A stretch of DNA of 64,000 nucleotides, taken from the NCBI GenBank assembly GCA_034359265.1, contig CP136890.1, forward strand, positions 52,259,501-52,323,500, written 5' to 3'. Origin of the DNA: Canna indica (Eukaryota > Streptophyta > Magnoliopsida > Zingiberales > Cannaceae). The position numbers and the translations under genes were made by a program. The notes beneath the pieces were generated by a model, which was given only the letters and a program-made list of their open reading frames with translations, searched no databases and was not told the origin of the DNA. Below are positions 57,823 through 64,000 of this stretch, one piece after another (the stretch's first letter is position 1; each line of letters starts with the position of its first letter).

Positions 57823-59090
57823 TGATTTTACTTAACTACGGAAAGAAAAAAATCAAATGGTAAGAAACAACAAAATCATATCAAGTTAAAGCATATCAAG
57901 CCTATTCAACTTTAGCATTTGGGAAAAAATTATAATATGGACATCTGAATAAACCAACCAGTAACTCTGTCAACGCCTGGTGGTGAATCCAATCAAGTTT
58001 ATTGAAGCCATAAGCCAAAAGTCAAAGGAGGTGTAGATATGGACATCTATGTACTACTAAGAACCTGAGCTTTTTAGGGTTCATTAAAAGGTTAACAAAT
58101 TAAAAAATTGAACAATCATCATTAATCTGGATATATTTCCAAATTAAAAATTGAACAATCAAAATTAATCTAAACAATCAACATTAAGAACTAGAAGCCT
58201 AGAGGAGTGGTTCTCACATATCTTCATTAAGTGAAGAAACTGAATAATGAATTAATTAAAAATAGACACTAAAACTCTGGATATGTTCCACATGCACATC
58301 AATAAATTGAAACATCAGTTTTTAATCTGGATATATTTCCAATTGCTCTGTTGTTGTACCACTACTTTCCAATTAATTACATCAAAAAGTTGAAGTAAAG
58401 ATTTAGTTAAATGCAATGAGTATTATATATAAACAACAGATCAGCCAATTGATTTAAAAAATAGTTCGCTCTTTATGCATTTTACAACCTCATTTTCGGT
58501 GGAAATCATAATCAAGTGCTAAGAAAATAATTCATAATGAGTGAAATATTGAAATGTCATAGTCCAAAATCGGTTCAAAAGGTCTAGCAAGTGATAATAA
58601 ATAGGAAACTGAATTAGCACAGTTTTGTATCTTTCTGATACATCATGTCCAAATGTCGCTATCTACAAAACCTTCTTAGTGTGTTCATGCTAACTAGTAG
58701 TAATATGCTACATCAACAAAACAAAAAGAAGCTAAATTTGTTTTTATCTAAAAAGTCAAAATTTTCATACCAATTTGCATTGGTCCACTTGCCATTAAGC
58801 AGTGTCTTTTGATGAGCTGTGAGATGACAAACGTAGAAACATTTGAATGCTAACATAATCAAATTAAAAGCTTTTCATCACTGTGGAATTTTTTACATTT
58901 TAAATCATTAAACCCTTAATACCTAACAAGAAATGGTCCTCAAGCAAAGGCATAGGAATAGAAAAGAATAGAGAATTTGAAAAGCCAAAATAATCGGTTA
59001 ATTGAGCTTAATTGAGCATTTGGTGATAGTAGGTTTGGTTGGAAGTCGGCAGGAGGGATCAAGCAGAGAATTAAGGGAGAGGGAGAGGGG
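57823..59090. other. CACTA 5' interior without recognised gene
   Basis: A+T-rich. On the minus strand it lies between the G+C-rich leader (59100-59350) and the domain exon, so it may be 5' UTR and intron. No ORF supported. Confidence 0.45.
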
Positions 59091-59099
59091 AGGGTTTAC

Positions 59100-59350
59100 C
59101 TGTCGATAGGGGAAGACGACTGATTCGTGTGGAGAAGATGGGCGGGATGGATCGAGCGAAGAAGACGATAGGAGGGATCGTCGAACGAAGAAGACGTCAC
59201 AATAGGAGGGATCGTCAAGCGAAGAAGACAGGAAGAGCGGAGATATCGTCGAGCGGTGAAGACGTTGAGCGAAGAGATCGTCGAGTAGAGATATATGACG
59301 GTAGGAGGGGTCGTCAGCGGCCAAAGATCCGACACAGTACGAGCTCGAGA
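59100..59350. repeat. purine-rich tandem repeats at CACTA promoter side
   Basis: Repeated GGGATCGTCGA(A/G)CGAAGAAGACG-like units (about 35-45 bp) from about 59148 to 59290. The G+C content is clearly above the flanks. Its position next to the right end suggests the leader of the element transcript. Confidence 0.7.
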
Positions 59351-59439
59351 GTGTTTAGGGCGGAAGAGATCGAGTGAGCGGGAGAGGAAAATATTTCGAG
59401 TGTATAGAGTATTTTTGGGAACGGTTTTTAAATATGAAC

Positions 59440-59448
<9 letters not shown>

Positions 59449-59475
<27 letters not shown>
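59449..59475. repeat. (AT)n microsatellite
   Basis: An AT dinucleotide run of about 27 bases inside the CACTA element. Confidence 0.9.
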
Positions 59476-59478
<3 letters not shown>

Positions 59479-59739
59479 ATATCTATAGGAACTGCACAGT
59501 AATATAATATATAGGTTTATATATATGACATTAATATATATATTTTTAAGAATGATTTTTGGTATAGAATTTTATTCATGCATTGTATGGTGGGAGAGGG
59601 ATATTTTTTGGTATAGATTTAAGTAAAATATTTTTGTTGTAGAGAAGGAAAAATAAATTGTAGAGTTTGTTTTTGTTGTTTCATTTTTTAATTATATAGG
59701 TTAATTTTAAAAGAAAATGACTTTTTAATATTCTCATAG

Positions 59740-60000
59740 TATATAGACTAAGGGAACGATTTCTTTATGTTCCCATAGTATATAGGCTAAGGGAATAATT
59801 ATTAAAATTGTTCCCAAAGTATATAGGCTAAGGGAACAGTTATTAAAACCGTTCCCATAGTATATAGGCTACGGGAACGGTTATTAGAACTGTTCCCATA
59901 TATTGGCTACGGAAACGATTTTTTTTGTGTTCCTATAGTATAATGGGTAAGGGAACGGTTTCCAAAATTATTCATGTAAGTGATGTATGTGAACACTTTT
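59740..60000. repeat. CACTA subterminal repeats, right
   Basis: Motifs GGCTAAGGGAACG, ACCGTTCCCATAG and variants in both orientations, about ten copies, up to the right end. The core is GGGAACG(A/G)TT on this side against AGGAACGGTT on the left, so the two ends have slightly different repeat variants. Confidence 0.85.
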
Positions 60001-60052
60001 TTAATCGTTCCCAAAAATGGCGTGGCCATAGAGCCAAAATATAGTAGCGATC

Positions 60053-60350
60053 CCTCTATTTCCTTGGAAATTTTATACATTGATGAAGTGGTTAAGGCAC
60101 CATCCCTGGTCCAACGCCACTTTAAGTGATCGTCATTGTTGAATGGGAGACTATTCCAACAAACCCAACAAGCTATTTGACGTCATTCGGCTCCACTGCC
60201 TTGTTCCATTCAATATTTCAACCTCTGTGTTAGCATCATATAGTTCAAGGACTTGTTGCCCTTCTCTTTCTATTTTCCTTGTAAAGTTCAGGGAACATTG
60301 CCAAGAGGTTGCTATTGTTGATCCATCACTCATTCTATAATATAAAATTG
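60053..60350 (-). pseudogene. LINE fragment, part upstream of the CACTA insertion
   Basis: The minus frame 60333-60151 (MSDGSTIATSW start) and weak frames down to 60053 would lead into the zinc-binding piece at 36922-36700 if the CACTA and one ATC copy are removed. The peptide itself is not recognisable as a LINE domain; the assignment rests on position. Moderate to low confidence. Confidence 0.4.
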
Positions 60351-60751
60351 ATCTTAATATCCAATGAATATATTGGTCTTTAGAAAATTCTATCCAATAC
60401 TATTTTTCATTTGTTATTGGATTATACTAGGGCCCGGCCGGCCTAGAAGTGCCCACGCTCATGAACGAGACTAAAATCAATCAAAATGATTTAGTCGGGG
60501 GCTCCACCTGACCATACAAGGATATTTGCGTCCTCATTAATCACGAAAGATTCATCATCACGAGCTCGACATTTCCGGGATTAGCCTCGACCATTTCAAG
60601 CAACACCCCTATGAGAATACCGGGCGGTATTATTGTCAATCCTCCCTCATCCTATAATATATACAGACATGACACGTCTCAGGTAACATAGAGTCTAATT
60701 TTTATTAAATTTTTATTACATCCACCTCAATCACATCCTGACTTGAGCGTC
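60351..60751. other. interval without recognised gene
   Basis: Bases 60425-60640 are G+C-richer (GGGCCCGGCCGGCC, GGGGGCTCCACC) and may be a retroelement LTR edge. No terminus identified. Confidence 0.35.
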
Positions 60752-63040
60752 TGTCATGCCTCAACTCAGGGTCACGTGACCGGCCAGGGTATACATACCT
60801 ATACCCCACAGCCTAAACCATGCACTTGTCAACTGAACAATAAAACATATCGGAAAAGAAATAACGAGTTTTATTTCAAATGCAAAACCAAATCAGAAAT
60901 CATTATAAGTAAGTTTAGCAAAATTATAAAGTGCGGAAATAATAAATCAAGTCCAATAGACTACCAATAGTGAAATCCGAAATAAATGACATAAACATCC
61001 CCAAGGGACTATAACTCTGAAATGCCAAAACACAGTGCATAACAAACTACAACAGACTCGACTACGACCCATAACTATGACTGCTATGAGATCAATATAG
61101 CTCATCTGCCCTCCAGCCGCGCCAAGTGCTCCAGCCCATCTCACCGGTCAGGTTCTGCAAAACAAAACAATGACAATGGGTGAGTTCAAAAAAAACTCAA
61201 TGAGCGGTTCTACCAACCCCCACAAAAAAAAAACCAAACACAAATATGATGCATAAAGCAAAATTCTTGACTCAAGCAGGAAAAGGTCACAAGGGAGTGA
61301 TCAGCTAACTGACCATCTGGCCACCACTTGCCCGAAGTCATCCAACACCCAAATGGTGAAGATAAACAGGCCTAAACCTACCATGCCCTAGGCAACAAAA
61401 CATATTAGGATAATCGGGAAGGCCCTCCGAACTTACTCCACGAGACACGAAGGAACAATCAGGAATCACCCATCCGAACTTGCCCCTTTAAGATATCACA
61501 TGAATAATCGGGTAGGCCCTCCGAACTTATTCCTTAAAAACACATCTGGAATAATCGGGTAGGCCGTCCGAACTTATTCCACGAGGCTAACCAGAACAAT
61601 CAGGAATTGCCCATCCGAACATGTTCCACAGGTTGGGAATTAGCCAACCAACCTTCCCGGCTTAGCCCGCATTCCGGCTCCTCAACAAGCCTCCTCGCCA
61701 TTCATAAAGATATGACGCAACATGACCTAAGTCAAAATTTCTCCTACGGTTTCTTAGGGGTGTCAACCTTATTGGGAAGCGTCTGAACACTCCAATATCC
61801 GACCCCAACTCCTAGACCCGTAATGTCATAAACTCATGAGGTTTTATTTCATGCATAAACTTTGTTTGTTGGTTCATAACAGATTATGCTGACCCTTTTG
61901 CCCAATTTTAATTATGCAATAAAAATTTAAATAACCAAGATTAGGGTTTTGTTTTAGCTTACTGTTGTGCCCGAAATTGATGTATCTAACACGAATCTAG
62001 TCTCCAGAATGTGTCCTATGTTTCCAAACTATATTGTTTGGTCGAAATGATAGGTTACATGACTATATTCACCAAACTATGAACATTACAAATAGAATTT
62101 CAAAATCAGCCCTAAAACAAATAATTCAGCATGCAACTTTCAGCCTAATTGAGTTCCGGCATAACAAAGGTAATTAAATCCGAATCAAGTCATGATTGCA
62201 TGAATCAAAACAATCATCAAACAAGAATCAATTCACATGATCAAGAACACTCATAGCTTCAAGATCAAATCTTAATTTTTGTAGAACATGCTCCATATCA
62301 AAAATCACATATTTAAATCTAAGATATGCAACCACAATTCAAGAACCTAAATAGGCAAGCAAATTAAGATATAAACTTCAAGATAAACAAGATCTCTCAC
62401 TTAGGCATTTCATCGAACAGCTTGAGGGCACCCTTGCTTCACCCTTGGCCGAGCACTCCTATGGTAAACCTAGGGCTGCCGAGCCACAAAGGGAGGATCT
62501 CGGGCCCTTCTTACACAAATCGGCACAAGAATACGATGATCAAACCCACGATTCGGCAAAAATCACAAGAAACAAGAAGATGCCCAAATTGGCTCAAGAT
62601 TACGAGAGAACCTAGAAAAGGAGAGGTAAAACCACACACCCGAATATGAAGGATGATGAGAGAAGAAATCCCATACAACGCCCTCAAATTTGGCCTCAAG
62701 AATTGGCGGCTCAACTCAAGAATGGGGAAAAAGGGGGCGACGGCTCTCTTCAAGCCGCCGGCTTGAAGAGAGGGAAAGAGGGAGAGAGAGAGGGGCTGGC
62801 TCGGCTTCAGGCAGCTCCTCTCAGCTCGGCTCCAAAGGGAAGGAAGAAGAGGAAGAAGAGGGGAAGGGGCTCGGCGGCTTGGCTCTTGAGGGTGGCGGCT
62901 CCAAAGATGAGGAAGAGAGAGGGGGGCCGGCTTGGCGGCTGGCTGGCTCATCTTCTCAATCGGCTCGTGCGGCTTCAATTGGGAGCCGCTAGCCAAGGGG
63001 AGGGGGTTTTATACTCCCTTCTCAACCGTAACTCCATGCT
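60752..63040 (-). repeat. Ty3/gypsy LTR, solo or truncated
   Basis: Plus-strand start TGTCATGCCTCAACTC at 60752. The inner order TTCTGCAAAACAAAAC, GTGAGTTC, then tandem repeats is that of Tekay-like LTRs read backwards. No PBS lies to its left, so it is a 3' or solo LTR. The right terminus is not found; copia LTR sequence begins near 63060. The G+C-rich, AGAGGGAGAG-rich stretch 62690-62990 creates long but unconvincing ORFs on both strands. Confidence 0.6.
61400..61640. repeat. tandem repeats inside the Ty3 LTR
   Basis: Four to five units of about 50-60 bp containing AATCGGGTAGGCCCTCCGAACTT(A/G)(C/T)TCC or the variant AATCAGGAAT(C/T)(A/G)CCCATCCGAAC. Confidence 0.8.
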
Positions 63041-63059
63041 TTAATATCACATATAATGT

Positions 63060-63908
63060 CTCAATGAATGTTAGAAGCTAGAAGGAAGGCAAGGAACATC
63101 AATATATAAAGAGCCATGAAGTAGGCTCGGATGAAACACCACTCAACGGCTCAAAATAGAGTCGTTACCTTCTGCCAATCGATCCTTCAGTCAATGGTTC
63201 GATCGACCAAACATTCTGTTGGATGTCGACCGAAAGCATTCTGTGGGTTTCTGCCTCAAGTCGGTCGCTGAGGGCAGTTTTAGCAAGGTCTGATATGGTC
63301 TATTATTATCTTTAAAATATAAATATTAAATAAGGATTACCCTCCATTTGAGTTAAATAAAAATATCTAGAAACTCAAAATCCTTAAGAATCAAAATCTA
63401 ACTTTTAGGGTCTAGTACAAATTTGCGAAAACCGAAAATTTTATAATCTCTAGTGTCAAATATGGATGAGTTAAAGGTTTCCAAAAATTTCTTTAAAAAT
63501 GTCTTTAACTTATTTCTACCTAAGGAACAATTATCGAGACTTTTGGTGCCAAGAAAATGTCTATGTCATATAGCCCTCCAATGAGCTCCCTAGGCTTAGA
63601 GAATTTTTGGGTCATTTTTTGATTTTCTTGGTTTTCATGTTTTGGGGTTCGGGTTTCAGTTTTTGGATTTCTTTGCATTATAATGAGGATTTACAACACA
63701 TGCTAGACACCCTAAACCTAAACTCTATCTTCTCGATAAAATTCAAGCATAATGACCGTCCTTGCTGATTTCTTCGATTTTTTCGATCGGGGATGTCGTG
63801 CACTAACCGATATGAAACCTAAAAATATTTCTCCATAAATCAATTGTTCCATATTTGTTATCATCAAAACCGAGATTAAGACCAAGGTTGAAAACCTTTA
63901 GGCCAAGA
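63060..63908 (-). repeat. copia-type 3' LTR of an element leaving the window
   Basis: The plus-strand right end ...GGCCAAGA at 63908 is followed by the polypurine-type ATCTCCCCCTTTTT. It shares the AAAACCGAGATTAAGAC and TTGTTATCATCAAAACC blocks of the other copia LTRs and, inverted, the paired CTAAGGAACAATTATCG and CCCTCCAATGAGCTCC region of LTR C. A few GTCGACCGA motifs lie at 63180-63230. The left boundary near 63060 is uncertain. The element body extends past 64000 on the minus strand. Confidence 0.7.
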
Positions 63909-64000
63909 ATCTCCCCCTTTTTTATGATGACAAACATCCTTAAGAAAAAAAATTCATATAAGCATAAAGGAAGTCAATCATGGGATTTCTCCCCCTATTG
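63909..64000 (-). mobile_element. start of internal region of a copia-like element
   Basis: The polypurine tract (63909-63922) and following GATGACAAACATCCTTAAG and GGGATTTCTCCCCCTA match the start of the noncoding tract in elements 1 (38955-39030) and 2 (inverted near 55310). A fourth copy of this family begins here. Confidence 0.75.

Larger units (their letters stand above)
36923..60052. mobile_element. CACTA (En/Spm) element with nested insertions (36926-60049)
   Basis: The left end is CACTACAATATTTTTAACC at 36926 and the right end is CGCTACTATATTTTGG (reverse complement) ending 60049, with the 3-bp duplication ATC at 36923-36925 and 60050-60052. Subterminal regions are packed with TATAGGAACGGTT-type repeats in both orientations (36945-37499, 47632-47720, 59740-60000). 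Two copia-like elements (10132 and 8093 bp) lie inside. Removing them with their duplications leaves about 4.9 kb. The remaining genes, read on the minus strand, are a transposase-associated domain (57822-57604) and a TNP1/Transposase_24-like gene (48863-47971). I see no TNP2 transposase, so it is probably non-autonomous. Confidence 0.85.

Noticed and set aside
62511..62996. 161-codon minus ORF and overlapping plus-strand ORFs of 100-132 codons
   Set aside because: They lie in a purine-biased, G+C-rich part of a Ty3 LTR, are open on both strands because of composition, and show no domain.

Overview
This window is a plant (angiosperm) nuclear segment. It is A+T-rich and has no dense gene array. 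I can support one host gene, an intron-containing type-A cytokinin response regulator at 18881-20431 (+). Nearly everything else is transposable-element DNA of several ages, much of it nested. The response regulator resembles the ARR8/ARR9 group. The element types (Tekay/Del-like Ty3 elements, gag-only copia-like elements, L1-type LINEs, CACTA/En-Spm, Mutator-like foldbacks) occur across flowering plants, so I do not name a species.

Layout. 1-3889: the 5' part of a Ty3/gypsy element on the minus strand (LTR, primer-binding site, gag, start of protease). 3890-5870: a broken fragment of a plant transposon-type protein, then featureless A+T-rich DNA. 5870-8850: an old copia-like gag fragment split by a 1758-bp Mutator-like element (9-bp target duplication) whose two long inverted arms each carry the same captured gene piece. 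8866-15300: small repeats, including a 1050-bp foldback built from palindromes, a tRNA-like fossil, degenerate direct repeats and a 1369-bp Mutator-like foldback. 15679-18111: a 5'-truncated LINE. 18430-18600: a 171-bp MITE just upstream of the response-regulator gene. 18881-20431: the gene. 21137-29908: a nearly complete but inactivated LINE (ORF1, then endonuclease-RT-zinc-binding-RNase H) with a 13-bp target duplication, split by a 2769-bp solo Ty3 LTR. 30961-35329: copia LTRs rearranged around a Ty3 LTR fragment.

36926-60049 is a nest of four levels, with a target duplication at each insertion that I could bound. A LINE fragment (36600-36922 and 60053-60350) was split by a CACTA element. 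The CACTA was hit by two related copia-like elements (37500-47631 and 48864-56956). The first of these was hit by a solo Ty3 LTR (43520-46041). The CACTA retains a transposase-associated domain and a TNP1/Transposase_24-like gene, but I see no TNP2 transposase. The two copia-like elements have LTRs, PBS, polypurine tract and a gag with two CCHC knuckles. They have no pol, and a 3.2-3.4-kb repetitive noncoding tract takes its place, so they fit the gag-only non-autonomous (TR-GAG) type. Their U3 regions carry dense GTCGAC-centred palindrome arrays just upstream of a TATA box, a feature shared with another copia LTR family in the window.

60752-64000: a Ty3 LTR with internal tandem repeats, then the 3' LTR of another minus-strand copia element that runs off the window. 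All boundaries were read by eye from terminal dinucleotides, primer sites and target duplications. I ran no alignments or database searches.
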